A stretch of DNA of 64,000 nucleotides from Apricaphanius iberus (lineage: Eukaryota; Chordata; Actinopteri; Cyprinodontiformes; Aphaniidae): positions 1,648,866 through 1,712,865 of the forward strand of contig JAPXFQ010002465.1 in assembly GCA_028564705.1 (NCBI GenBank). Reading direction: 5' to 3'. The position numbers and the translations under genes were made by a program. Positions 1-12,000 of the stretch are shown here, one piece after another (positions within the stretch are counted from its first letter, which is position 1; every line of letters begins with the position of its first letter). A model generated the notes under the pieces. The model worked only from the letters and a program-made list of their open reading frames with translations. It made no database searches and had not been told where the DNA came from.

Positions 1-946
1 TAGGGAACTCACTTCTTACTTCACTTACAAAGCTTATTCTTCTTCTTCCCATCTGGGCTGGCTCCCAGCTCTCCTATTTGCGGTCTCTTCAAAGGATTTC
101 CTTGCTCTTGACTCTGTACCCTTCCAATATACTGAAGTGCTAACTTGACGCGTCTCAATTTCAGGGGCATCTCACCACACTCCACTAATAAAGCAGGGAT
201 AGATGTAGTCCTAAAGCCCCCACAACACACCCTCAACGCTTTTTGCCTGCACAACATCCAGCCAAACTTGACAGGGTTGTCTTGGCTGTGCACCCATACG
301 CTAAGCACCCATAGTCAATGCATGACCGAACCATTGTTCTGTAGATCATTAGCCGAGTTCCCTTATCTGAACCCCAACTAGTACCTGCAAGACACTGCAA
401 TAATTTAATAATTATATCACACTTACCTATAATTTTATCAAAGGGAATCTCCAGGTCAATCTTTCATCAATATGCACACATAGGAATTTAAACACTTTAA
501 CCCTTGCAAGTACTCTACCATATCAACTTATACTCAAACTTTATATCTATTACCAAATATAAGGTGCTTGCTTTTATCCACAGAAATTTTAAAAACCCAC
601 TTTCCAGCCCATTCAGCTACGTTGTCCAACTAAGTTAGCATTTTCCTCATTACAAAAGTCAATATTTTGCCCCTTTTCAATATTGCCTGCAAATTTCATC
701 TGCAAATAAAGAAGGCCAGACCCTCTTCCAACATTACCAAAAATATTATTAATCATTATATTAAAAAGAACAGAAATTATTGCACTGTTAAATCAAGTGT
801 TCTGTACGACCCTGGATTCTTGATTCTTCTTATCCCTGCATCCTTTCCTGGATTTGAGATTGGTATCACAACAGCCAGTCTACATGCTGAAGGCAATACC
901 CCCTCTTCCCATACATTATTAATAAGTGCCACCACTTCATACAAAA
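1..946 (-). mobile_element. I-superfamily (Nimb-like) LINE reverse-transcriptase fragment
   Basis: Read on the minus strand, broken frames give non-LTR polymerase pieces in order. About 780-946 reads like the segment before the RT palm ([10 protein letters not shown], then KNPGSYR). About 560-680 reads as the region after the catalytic site (FVMRKM, AEWAGKWVFKIS). Bases 21-308 read as the C-terminal thumb (LRVCCGGFRTTSIPALL, then EMPLKLRRVKLALQY). This motif set is typical of fish I/Nimb-type LINEs. Frames are interrupted by stops and shifts, so the copy is dead. Its upstream side is cut by the Rex3-like copy that starts at 947; the other end leaves the window. Clade assignment is from memory of motif style, not a search. 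Confidence 0.6.
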
Positions 947-2466
947 CCATCCATCCATCCATCCATCCATCCATCCATCCATCCATCCATCTTCTTGTGG
1001 TTATCCGGGGTTAGGTCACGGGGACAGTAGCTTAAGCTGAGAGACCTAGACTCCCCTCTCTTTGGCCACCTGGGCCAGCTCCTTGGGAAGAATTCTGAGG
1101 TGTTCCCAGGCAAGCCGGGAGACATAGCCCCTCTAACGAGTCCTGGGTCTTCCCCTGGGCCTGCTCCTGGAGGGACGTGCCCAGAACACCTCACCAGGGA
1201 GGCGTTCAGGAGGCATCCTGACCGGATGCCTGAGCCACCTCAACTGGCTCCTCTCGATGTGGGGGAGCAGCAGCTCTACTCTGAGCCCCCTCCAGATGAC
1301 CGACCTTCTCACCCTATATCTAAGGGAGAACCCAGCCACCCTGCGGAGGAAACTTATTTCAGCAGACTGTATCCGCGATCTCGTTCTTTCGGTCACCACC
1401 CAGAGTTTGTGACCATAGATGAGGGTAGGAACATAGATCGACCGGTAGATCGAGAGCTTTGTCTTTCCGCTCAGCTCTCTCTTCACCACGACAGACCGGT
1501 ACAGCCCCCGCATAACTGCAGATGCCTTACCAATCCATCTATCGATCTCCTGCTCAATTTTTCCCTCATTCGTGAACCCCCTCCAGATACTTAAATTCCT
1601 CCACTTGAGGAAGGACCCCATTCCTAACCCAAAGAAGGAACCCTACCCCTTTCCGGCTCAAGACCATGGTCTTGGATTGGAAGGTGCTGATCCTCATCCC
1701 AGCTGCTTCACAATCGGCTGCAAACCGCTCCAGCGAAAGCTGTAGATCACGTTACGATGAAGCCAACAGAACCACATCATCTGCGAAAAGCAGATACCTG
1801 ATCCTGAGGCCACCAAAACGAATCCCCTCAACACCTTGGCTGCACCTAGAAATCCTGTCCATTAATGTTATGAACAGGACCGGTGCCAAAGGGCAACCTT
1901 GGCGGAGTCCAGCTCTCACTGGAAACAAGCCCGACTTACTGTGGACAATGCGAACCAAACAGACATCGGGCATACAGGGATCTAACAGCCCATATCAAAG
2001 GGCCCGGTACCCCATTCTCACAGAGTACCCCCACAGGATTCCCCAAAGGGACACAGTGGAACGCCTTCTCAAAGTCCACAAAACATATGTAGACCGGTTG
2101 GGCGAACTCCCACGCATCCTCCAGGACCCTGCTGAGGGTATAGAGCTGGTCCAGTTTTCCACGGCCAGGAGGAAAACTGCATTGTTCCTATTGAATCCAA
2201 GGTTTGACTATCCATCGGACCCTCCTCTCCAGAACTCCTGAATAGACCTTTCCAGGGAGGCTCAGAAGTGTGATCCCCCTATAGTTGTAACACACTCTGT
2301 GGTCCCCCTTTTTAAAGAGGGGGACCCCCACCCCGGTCTGCCAATCCAAGGGAACTGCCCCCAATATCCACACAGTATTGCAGAGCTGCGTTAACCAACA
2401 CAGCCCTACAACATACACAGCCTTGAGGGACTCTGGGTGAATCTCATCCACCCCCGGAGCTCTCAA
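947..2466 (-). mobile_element. Rex3-like RTE-clade LINE, 5'-truncated copy 1
   Basis: The minus strand reads a broken reverse transcriptase from 2466 to 1133. In order it shows GVDEIHPESLKAV, the RT palm with LRQGCPLAPVLFI and FADDVVLLAS (near 1760-1900), then the C-terminal IYRSIYVPTLIYGH, FLRRVAGFSLRYR and RGRPRTR segments. The 3' end is an 11-copy GATG tail (CCAT on the plus strand, 947-990), the tail reported for Rex3. Several frameshifts split the frame, so it is inactive. The upstream end stops where a Tc1 element begins at 2470; the missing 5' part is not seen beyond it. Confidence 0.75.
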
Positions 2467-2469
2467 CTA

Positions 2470-3151
2470 CAGTACAGACCCAAAGTTTGGAAACCTTCTC
2501 ATTCAATGAGTTTCCTTTCCTTTCATGACTACATTGTAGATTCTCAATTAAGGGCATCAAAACTATGAATTAACACATAATGCATGGAATTACAGTATGT
2601 ACTTAAATAAAACAGGGTGAAATAACTGAATACATGTGTTATAGTTTAGATTCCTTAAAGTAGCCACCATTTGCTCTGATTACTGCTCTGCATTCTCTTG
2701 AGCTTCAAGAGGTAGTCACCAGAAATGGTTTTCTAACTGTCTTGAAGGCGTTCCCAGAGATGCATAGTACTTGTTGGCCCTTTTGCTTTCACTCTGCGGT
2801 ACAGCTCACCCATTATCATCTCGATTGGGTACAGGTCCGGTTACTTTTGAGGCCAGGTTATTTCACATCTATCCATCCATCCATTTTCTGAACCGCTTAA
2901 ACCTCAAGGTGTCGCAGGGGGGCTGGTACCTTTCTCCAGCTGTCAACGGGCGAGAGGAAGGGTACATCCTGGGCAGGTTGCCAGTCCATCGCAGGCTTAT
3001 TTCACACTTTTTTTGTAAAAGTAATACGTAATTCCATATGTGTTAATTCATATTTTTGAATCCTTCAGTGTGAATCTACAATGTCAATAGTCATGGACAG
3101 AAAGAAAACTAATTGAATGAGAAGGTGTGTCCAAACTTTTGGTCTGTACTG
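2470..3151 (-). mobile_element. Tc1-type DNA transposon, internally deleted, flanked by TA
   Basis: The left end (2470 onward, CAGTACAGACC) and the right end (to 3151, GGTCTGTACTG) are inverted repeats flanked by TA at 2468-2469 and 3152-3153. Between about 2655 and 2865 the minus strand carries the C-terminal part of a Tc1 transposase, including the region after the last acidic residue. The N-terminal DNA-binding half and most of the DDE core are missing. A separate retroposed fragment sits inside it (2868-2996). It cannot encode its own transposase. Confidence 0.8.
2868..2996 (-). repeat. GATG-tailed SINE-like fragment inserted in the Tc1 element
   Basis: A 129-base fragment of the repeat family also present at about 7468, 17668, 23967 and 38585. 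Read on the minus strand it ends in a GATG-type tail. It is flanked by a perfect 10-base duplication, TTATTTCACA, at 2858-2867 and 2997-3006, which marks a retroposition event. Confidence 0.8.
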
Positions 3152-3153
3152 TA

Positions 3154-3440
3154 TCCTCCAAGTTGTCTTTGAATGTTTTGCTGTAAACCAATGTGTCGTG
3201 CAGATAGAGTATGCAGATGTTGTCACGCAGTCCATCCAAATACTCCTCTATACATCGCTGGTATGCTGCAGGGGTGTTCATGAGTCCAATGGGGAGGCAA
3301 TTCCACTCATAAAGTCCCCAGGCGTCACAAAAGCAGTGAGTGGGTGCCTTTCTTCTGACATAAACTCCTGGTCGTATGCTTTCCCTTGGTCTAAGAGTGA
3401 AAACCAGGAATTTCCACCTAATGCACCTAATGCATAATGT
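3154..3440 (-). mobile_element. Ty3/Gypsy LTR-retrotransposon pol fragment
   Basis: The minus strand reads [19 protein letters not shown] followed by [16 protein letters not shown], the Ty3/Gypsy reverse-transcriptase core. The usual YLDD catalytic box is YLHD here, so one metal-binding aspartate is lost. The frame breaks soon after on both sides. No LTR is visible nearby. Confidence 0.7.
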
Positions 3441-4867
3441 CCTGGACGCGTGGTATGGGCTGGCGGTCAGGAATGGTAAGCACAGTCTTAAAGTACAATC
3501 TTTTTTTTATTTTTACGTCTCCTGTCTGGCAGTGTGGTAGTCAGAAATGGTATCTGAGTACCAAGTATAAGCCCAAGAGATGTACTTTCTCAAGCAGAGC
3601 TTTTGCTATAGTACTCCACCTGATAAATATGTATGAAAATTCTTTATTAGTAATTGCTGTGGGTTTAATTTCTTGAGGTTATGGACACAGAAAGGGAAAA
3701 AGACAAGAGGGAAGGAAAAAGAAAATGAAGAATAAGCAATTAGTAAGATGGAGCAACATAAAAAAAACAAATCCAATGAAGTGAACTAAAAACTACACAT
3801 CCACAACATACAAAAATGGGTATATTAATACAACAACAATGTCCCTGAATGGCCCTGGCACCAACCAGCCATTGATGACACCCTCAAGAATGCATCCGCA
3901 AACATCAACGTCCCCACACTGGTGCGTGTGTGGGGCACCCACCGGCACACCCCTGCCCAGCATTCACCAGGGCCGAGCTGGTCTGCACCTGGGCCCCCAG
4001 CCCCAAACAAACTATCCCTCTTATGCACCACATTTACACCAGCACACTTAGACAACAAAGAGAGGACGCTACACACTCATTCATACATACCATATACACT
4101 CTATACTCCCAGGTCCAGGGACCGATGCCCCAGCAGAGCAACCTGCCCCTGTACCAAGGACAAGTATTCCCTACCCTCTAGGATGGAGACAAGCCGACCA
4201 CCAATGCGCCACAGTGTCGAGAGCAGCCAAACAGTCCAGTACCAAACATCTTATCCCACCTCTCAGAACCCAACCCCCGATGGACAGCAGCGAACAGGAG
4301 CGTGCAAAGACCCCTAGCCTCCTTCCCCTTGCTCGAATGTTGTGTCGTTGCATGTTGTTATATTGTGCAGTTAAAACAGATGGGCGGGACATGGTAATGC
4401 TACCAGACACCCCCATCCCCCACCCAGGGCCCTCATTGTCTAAATACAGTTTAGCAGTGTGACTCATTGGAGGGCCCATCCCTCTGGAGCCGAAAAGTGT
4501 GCCCACTGCAATGTCCCTACATCTGCGTGTCTCCTGAAAATGTTATAAGTGGGAGTGTCTAAGTTGCACAATAAAATTGGGACCCAGGCCGCCACTGTAC
4601 CGTGAAGCAGCTTCGTGGGTAAGACAATGCAAATACTAGCCCGGTTTGGTGCTATAAATATGCATCGATGGGACAGTGTTGTTCCGGGTTTCACCAAAAC
4701 TCAGTGGCTACAGTACTTCAGGATGTCGGAACAAAGATGCATCTACATGTGCAGCAAACTACTTCCAGCACTGGAGCACCTTTCCCCTTAAAGAAACAAG
4801 TTACCATTGCTCTGTGGAAGCTAGACATGACAGAAGCATGACTGTTTTTTAGAGTTGATATATTTCA
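3441..4867. other. Unrecognised; C-rich middle part probably a repeat
   Basis: Bases 3441-3830 are AT-rich without signal. About 3830-4650 is strikingly C-rich on the plus strand (many CCC and CCAGG runs). It carries overlapping open frames on both strands with low-complexity Pro/His/Thr composition and no recognisable domain. It looks like untranslated or repeat DNA, and I do not call a gene. Confidence 0.4.
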
Positions 4868-5234
4868 ATAGTATCAGTTTGTATGCATAATGTAGCAAAA
4901 GACTAAGACTGATACATTTTAAATTATGTGGTTTAACTATACATATTCTCAAACTAAGTCCCTCCTCCTGGCTCTACATTTAATTCTGTTGATTTAAGAT
5001 GTTTCATTTAACCAGATCTACTATAATCTATACATGCTATGAATTCTATGAATTACAAACCACAACTGTATCAGTTTTGTAATAAAGCTGTGTGCTTTGA
5101 AAATGTTTTCACTTTTTCTAGTCAGCACCACATCAATGTGTTTTGCATAGGATATCCCATCTTTGAGTAGTATCAGTTAGTATGCATAACATGGCAAAAG
5201 CCTCAGTCTGTTACAGTTTACATCATGTGTAGCT
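4868..5234. repeat. Diverged tandem duplication, about 299-base period
   Basis: The stretch starting GTATCAGTTTGTATGCATAA at 4871 recurs as GTATCAGTTAGTATGCATAA at 5170, and the match continues for about 60 bases with scattered changes. The 299-base offset suggests an old local duplication. Confidence 0.6.
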
Positions 5235-5696
5235 CTTTGTGTGTTCTACTCCCTATTCCTATCTTTAAAAATGTATTTTTGTCCCAGATATCCACAACCT
5301 ATGGATGAAATAATAAATAAGCCATGCATTATTCCGAATTAGGATGTTATGGTATCACTCTGAAAGGGAAAACCATCAAATTTTACTTAATGGCCTTTGT
5401 GCCTGTCATATGCCCTTGGTGCCCCTAAAAAAAGAAAAAAAAAAAGAAAAGTTGGAGGTCAAATGGCCTTGCCCCTAAAATTACATAATTCCCACCATGC
5501 TCTCCACAGTATTATTTTACCCTCTACCCATCCAGTTTTATGCTAATTTGTTTATGAATTACGCCATTCTGTTAACGAAAGTCAACTCACACAATACTTT
5601 TAGCACTTCAGCTTAATGGGATGTTGTTACTCCTATAAATAAAATGTTTGCAAATTGTGCTGACAACTAGATGGTTCTGCTTATCAGTTAAGCAGG

Positions 5697-6990
5697 TTGT
5701 CACTTTTTCCTTGTGTACTGATGATAAAAATTTTTTTTGAAACTCATTATCAAATCTTTACTATATATATGCTTCCAATTCCTAAAACAATTAGACAACA
5801 TAGTATTAATTTCCAATTTTATGCTGATTATACAAAATTATATTTATCCATAAATCCAGATCAAACCAATCAGTTAGGTGGATTACAAGCATGTCTCGAA
5901 GACATAAAGCCTGGATGACTCTGAATTTTCTACTTTTAAAATCAGACAGACAGAAGTTGTTGTCTTTGGTGCAGAACCTTTAAAAAGGAAACTGCTAAAT
6001 CAATCACTTCATCTAGATGGGATTAATTTGGCCTATGTTAATAATTTAAAGAACCTCGGTGTAATTTTTAACCAAGACATGACATTTAAATCCCATATTA
6101 AACAGGTTTCTAAGATTTCTTTCTTTCACCTCCACAATATTGCTAAAATTAGAAACATCCTGTCCAGAAGTGATGCAGAGAAACTAGTCCATGCATTTGT
6201 TACTTCAAGGCTGGACTACTGTAATTCCAGATTATCAAGAAGTCCACAAAATGCAATTAAAAGCCTTCAGTTGATCCAAAATGCTGCAGCAAGAGTTCTG
6301 ATGAATACTAAAAAGAAAGATCACATTTATCCTGTTTTAGCTTCTCTCCATTGGTTCCCTGTTAAATCCATAATAATAATAGTTTAAGATCCTACTACTT
6401 ACGTATAAAGTTCTTAATAATCAAGCTTCACTCTTCTACTTTTCTCTTCTACTACTCTCCAGATATATTTTTTCTGCTGTTATTGCGATTGTTAACCCTG
6501 TTTTCTCTCAGTGTTTGTCTCTCCATTGAAGCTCCACCCAGTCTGGTACCCCACTTATCTATAAATGCCCGCTGCTGGATGGGGAACATCGGTCCAGAGG
6601 ATTCTCAAAGTGACCGAGCATCCTCCATGTTGTCTCTTCTCTGTCATCTCAGACCCCCAGATGGTCGTGTCAGATGACCGCTTGTACTGAGCCAGGCTCT
6701 GCCAGAGGTTTCTTCCTGTTAAAAGGGAGTTTTTCCTTTCCACTGTCGCTTCATGCTTTCTCAGTATGAGGGATTGTTGAGGAATTGCTGTGTTTGGAGT
6801 CTGAATGATCTGGGCACAACCTTATGTCGATGACTCAACACAATCTGCTGGGATTCCTCACATCGAAAACTTAACTGATTGGAATGTTTGTATAATTGCA
6901 TTAAAATTATTTGTGTTGTAAAGTGCCTTGATATTACATTTGTTGTGAATTGGTGCTATATAAATAAAAGTGAATTGAACTGAAATGAAT
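5697..6990 (+). mobile_element. L2-clade (Maui-like) LINE, 3' half
   Basis: Two frames join to the end of an L2-type ORF2. First comes FQFYADYTKLYLSI around 5810-5860, where the usual YADD is YADY. Then at 6028-6387 come NLGVIFNQDMTFKSHIKQ, LDYCNSRLS, QNAAARVLM and PVLASLHWFPVKS. A conserved untranslated region follows, ending near 6985 in GTGCTATATAAATAAA plus GAATTGAA-type repeats, the usual L2 tail. A frameshift and the lost catalytic aspartate make it inactive. The copy at 28326-29360 is the same family in the opposite orientation. Confidence 0.8.
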
Positions 6991-6999
6991 AGAATCTTG

Positions 7000-7467
7000 G
7001 ACAGTTTCTACAAATGTTTGATAAATGTGGACTCAGGTCTAAATCCATTAATACACCCAGATTTCAGGCTTGATCAGTAGTTTCTTGTTGCATTAACTGA
7101 AGCTGCATCCTGATTCTGGATCATTCCTCCAAATCTCTATGTTAGTCTAATAATCAGAGGGAATGAATTCTTTACCATTTATTAAGCATAAACCTTGCAA
7201 TGTGTCTGTTGAACAAGAAATGACGACTGTTACTTTCCTAAGCAAGATTTATTTACAGAAAACAAAGAAAAACGTTTTAATCACCACAGTAGAAAAAGAA
7301 CACACTACTGATTAAAAATAAATGATTAGTTAAAATAAAAAAGCATAAAAGATGAATAATGTAATAAAATGAGAAACATATATTCTGATTTATGCTTGAA
7401 GGAAAGCTGAATAGGTTTCACAAATTTTAATTAGTTTAACAAATTTAGCACCAGTGATTTATATGTA
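7000..7467. other. AT-rich DNA, no feature seen
   Basis: No open frame of note and no recognised repeat edge. Confidence 0.5.
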
Positions 7468-7765
7468 AACCATCCATCCATTTTCTGAACCTTAGTCCTC
7501 CAGGGGTCACGGGGGTGCTGGTGCCTATCTCCAGCTGTCAACGGGTGGGAGGCGGGGTACACCCTGGACAGGTTGCCAGTCCATCACAGGGCCACACATA
7601 GAGACAGACAGGACAAACAACCATGCACACACACACCCACATACTTTGGACTGTGGGAGGAAGCCGGAGTACCCGGAGGGAACCCACGCATGCACAGGGA
7701 GAACATGCAAACTCCATGCAGAAAAGCCCTGGGCCGGGATATGAACCCACAACCTGTTTGATTCA
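7468..7765 (-). repeat. GATG-tailed, tRNA-headed SINE-like repeat
   Basis: On the minus strand this copy contains the block describing the family here (CTGCATGGAGTTTGCATG, then a CTCCCACAGTCC segment, then CCTGGACAGG). It ends in AAAATGGATGGATGG on that strand. The tRNA-like head is incomplete. Copies at 17668-17820 and 38585-38812 keep more of the head. Confidence 0.75.
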
Positions 7766-8259
7766 GAATTCTCTGGATGAGTGCAATCAACCTTTGGGAA
7801 ATTACTTAATTCATGAACGGGTCATTAAATTAAACAATTTAATTCCAGTATTTGATATAAAATACCGCAAGTTCAAACACGTGTAATAAGATTAGTTTCT
7901 TAAACAATCTATTTAAACAGAATTCTGTTTGAACAGTTACTAGCAACCTTTTTTACAGTGCCAGCCTAAAACCGATACATGGCTTGTTGAACTTTAGCTC
8001 TCAGCAACACACGTGGGCGTTTAGAGTGGCTCAAATACATTTATTAAACATTAAATAAGAAAAAAAAGAATGCTCCTGTCTGATTGAGTAGCTCAAATTG
8101 CAGGATTTAAAATTACTCTTGGTCGGGAAAAGTCTGTTAAAACATTGATTAAAGTTTCAGGCCAGGAGGACTGTTTAACAAAAAATAGCAGATGAAACAC
8201 TATAACAACATGAAATGAAAGACCTCTAAAATGAGTTATCCCAACTAATTTGCCTCTGC
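7766..8259. other. AT-rich DNA, no feature seen
   Basis: No supported gene or repeat boundary. Confidence 0.45.
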
Positions 8260-9010
8260 CCAAACGGACGTTATGGAATGATTAGCTCTACAAGCGTTCT
8301 CCGTAGTGGATGGGTGAGGGGGCTCAGATGACGTTAGCCCAGCAGGCTAACAAAGGGTTCCTAAGTTAGTTAGCAGGCTGGTAGCTCCTGGAGCTTCCGA
8401 TCAGGACGGCGTTTCCCTCCTTTCTGGCCCTGACACTCACGAACATTACCTATGGATTCTCCGACCCGGCCACTCTTATCAGTCCTTTGTCGGTGGCTCG
8501 ATGCGGCGTCCGTCCGGTTCAGGCATGCGGTTCGGGCTGCGTTAGGCCTTCCACCTTAGTGGCTCTGTTTCTCAGCGATCAGCAGCCTGAAACTCATTGG
8601 GCTCTGGGGATAAACAACGTCTTTGTTTATCAATATTTAGGATTCACCTGGTGTCGGCAGTCTTTGGGTTCCTTGAAGCAAATTTCTCCAGAGACTTTTG
8701 CCTTCCTCTGCTAGCCAAGGAATAGGATTGGAGGTTCTGTTTCTCTTCTGTTGCCCACCGCAGCCGGCAGCAGCATGCAGGATGGTCAAAAGAGTTTAGG
8801 CAGAACAAAGGGGTTTGTTTATCAAGATTTTTCAGTCACCTGATCGAACGTCCGTCAGTGTTGCTTGAACGAGTTCCTCCTCGATCTCAGACGTGTCTCC
8901 TCGCCCGCGAAGGAAGGTTCTTTGAGTCTCGGACCTTCCCTTGGTAGCCCCGGTCAGAGGCTTTGTGTCTAAGAACGGGCAGCTGGGGGAGCAGTCCTAT
9001 TTATAGGTTG
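8260..9010 (-). promoter_or_regulatory. GC/CpG-rich island with a minus-strand TATA box; possible promoter or LTR
   Basis: This block is clearly richer in G, C and CpG than the AT-rich DNA on both sides. Near its right edge the minus strand has TATAAATA (8998-9005), preceded by a GGAAGTGG motif. That layout suits transcription leftwards from about 8970. No open frame in the island resembles a known protein. It could be the U3-R-U5 of an LTR element, a LINE 5' region or an orphan host promoter. Confidence 0.35.
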
Positions 9011-12000
9011 CCCTAGTTTCCACTTCCTCTGGGGCTAGAGCAATGAATGTTGGTGACTTTAGGGTTTTATCTGTTATTGAATATTTTTAAATCAAGGCAA
9101 AATGTATTGCATCATGAAAACTTAAGGCCTACTTGATGGTAAAAGATTTCCAAAATCTACATATTTGGCAGCTACCAGAATTGGCTAATTAGTGAAATTC
9201 CACTTAACTTTCTAACACTGTGTTTGAATCACTGGGAAGGGGCAAAGAGAAACTTTTCCATTTGGGCCCAGAGATCACGCCAACCATATATTTTCTGTAT
9301 TTTTAGCTGGATTTCGGAAAAACCTGAAGACCGTCTGTTATTTTGACAGATTAGTAATTACACCTCTGACCACATGATGCAGACGCAGACATGTCTAACT
9401 TTACGCATCAAGTTCAATGGTGAATAAATAAATAAAGTGAATAAATCAGTTTAAAAAAGATTCCCATGAGAGCATCTGTGCATCATCTCAGAACTGGACA
9501 CTGTACTCAATGTATCTTTTTAGCCGGGAGCTGACAGCATGTTACAGAGACTTTGAAGCACATTGGTCCCAAGAGTATGATGTTGTGCCAACCTCCGCCG
9601 CATGCTGCTGGATTTCCTCCTGCTGATGTAATAGCTTGCGGGTCAAGAAACAGCTTGTTCAGTAAGTCTTTCCGATATTTGATCACTTAATTTGGCGAAA
9701 TGTTCCCTCATTTCAAAACTTCGGCTTAAGTTGAGCTTTTTTCCAGTCTCCAGTGTGGCAGCGGAGCTCAGATTCTTCCTCCAAAAACAACATTTAAAAC
9801 CCCCATAATCTAAGACACAAATCCAAAACCGCATAACAATAACTTATGTAACAACCCTACTTTTTGTTTATGCACAAGCTGACAAGCATTTCATTCCCAT
9901 GAGGAGCAGGAGAAATTTGTGAGACTGTACATTTAGGCCACAGCAGGTGAACTGTTTGTGTTTTCAGTGCAATTGTTTAATTAAATTTTTTTAAACATTC
10001 CACAAGAACATATGACATTGAACTGACTGCTTGTCCGGATTGAATGCTATTCAAAATAAATAATATTGAATGTATTATAATTTTAAGAACTGACAGCTAA
10101 AAATAGATTGGAATTTTTGGACCCATTGGTCGAAATGACGGAAAACAAAATTGTCTTGTATTTTTTCCCTTATTAAATAAAATTATTTCAAAATTGCATT
10201 TTTTCACTTAGGTTGTCTTTTATAGTAGGATTTAATTCACTATCTGAAACATTTCAGTGGGATCCAAAAGCGTAAAACAGAAAGATGTGTGTGGAAAATA
10301 TTACTGCTGTGAAAATATCCCTGTATGAAAAAATTACTTCTCACACAATTTCCTATATTAATAGTCAAATATTGCGCTACTATGCACTATTGCAATACTG
10401 TTAAACTGGTTGGAAATAAAGCTTATGCTCTCGTACAGATCTTGGAATGATGGCTGTTCGAATAATTTCTTTCTGATGCATGTCTATGGAATGGAATTGT
10501 GAAATATGGCAAAAAGTCAATTAATTTGTCAGTTGAGTTTTTATTAAAATATTATAACGTTTAGATTTCTACAATACTTCACCAGTTCAAGTTGTAGTAG
10601 TGTATAAACAGAGTATGATTTAAAGGTCAAGTCTTTAGGAAACAGTGACATCTAGTAGAAAATGTATGGATTACAAATAACAAAATTTTTACTGCTATCT
10701 TCAAGACTATGAGAAACTAACGTGTTTTTTTTCTGTTTCTTATAACAAATGTACTGAGGATTCCGTTGATACATTTCCTCGACAAATAAAAATTTAAAAA
10801 CCCTCAGTTCTTTCAGAAAACAACAAAGGGATTAAAAACTTTCATTAAATGTAAATAACATGAAAACACCTGGTTACATAAAATTGTCTTTGGTTTCTTT
10901 ATGTATGTGTTCAATGTACTTTTAAATATGCAGTCTAGATGCCTAAAAATTATTACATTACATTTCATATTAAACATGACACATCAGGTAGCACCAAACA
11001 TGATTATTAGGATTTTGTGTCTCTGTGGCACTGCTGGATGAAAACATACAGGCACATAGAAATAAGATATACACATAATGATAAAACAGCAAATGCATAG
11101 AATATTAAAGATGATAAATATATTATAGCGTTAAACAAAACCTGTTAAGGCTAAATAATTGTATCTGAAAGTAAAATTGAAGATGTGGGAAGAACACATA
11201 ATGATTTATAAAAGCACAATATCACTATCAGCATGAAAGAAAACTATGTTTGATTTTGTTATATGCAGGAGGAACATGTATTGCATCTAAGCTTTCAATC
11301 AAGGTTAATTACAGGAACAAACAGGATATAAATATTTGTTATGAAAAGTAGTTGATATTTTTTTCTGTTACAATACGTTCAAAGTCTATAATCTTGGAAA
11401 GATTGTTTCTTGGTGTCACATTAAGAATGAAAGTTAATTGGTGGGTTAAGCAGCAAAGTCGTGGAAAGGAACATCTGAGTCAATTAGGAAATAAATTCCA
11501 GTCTTACTTGTCGAAAGATAACCTTTCAGCAGGTAATAAGCATACTTTTCATCAAACCTTTTTTTTAAATCTCGTGTGATGTTCTCATTTTGAAGTGCAG
11601 GTTGCAGGTTAGAGTGCCCCTTAAACCATCATTTAGAGAAATATATTAGGAACAGTTTCTAAATAAAATTGTACTAATACATACATTATTTTCACTTTTA
11701 GAGTAATTTTTGTGAGAATGCCAGACCAGAAGTGACGTGGCTGAAGGGAGTTCTGTAATCTCGATCAAAGACACAGATTCAATTTTAAACATTTACAACT
11801 ACACATATGATGGCCCACTACAACACAGCTATGAGCCTACTGCATGTCCCAGATAGATTAAAGCCCAAATCAAACCAATGCTAGGTGACGCTAACACTAT
11901 TAGCCTTGCTGCTGCAAGCTAGCTTTACTATTTCTTTTTTACAACCTGCATATCACGTTGATTCTAATCTTTGATAGCTATCTTTTAACAAAGTTGATCA

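Noticed and set aside
947..990. CRISPR-like or other spaced array in the short tandem repeats
   Set aside because: These are uninterrupted tetranucleotide repeats without spacers, in vertebrate-type DNA.
667..1194. Open frames through the CATC repeat ([12 protein letters not shown] proteins)
   Set aside because: They are translations of a GATG microsatellite tail of a LINE, as are similar frames at 24515-24778 and 38417-38762.
3839..4506. Overlapping 70-131 codon frames on both strands
   Set aside because: Low-complexity Pro/His/Thr-rich frames caused by C-rich DNA; no domain, signal peptide or splice context.
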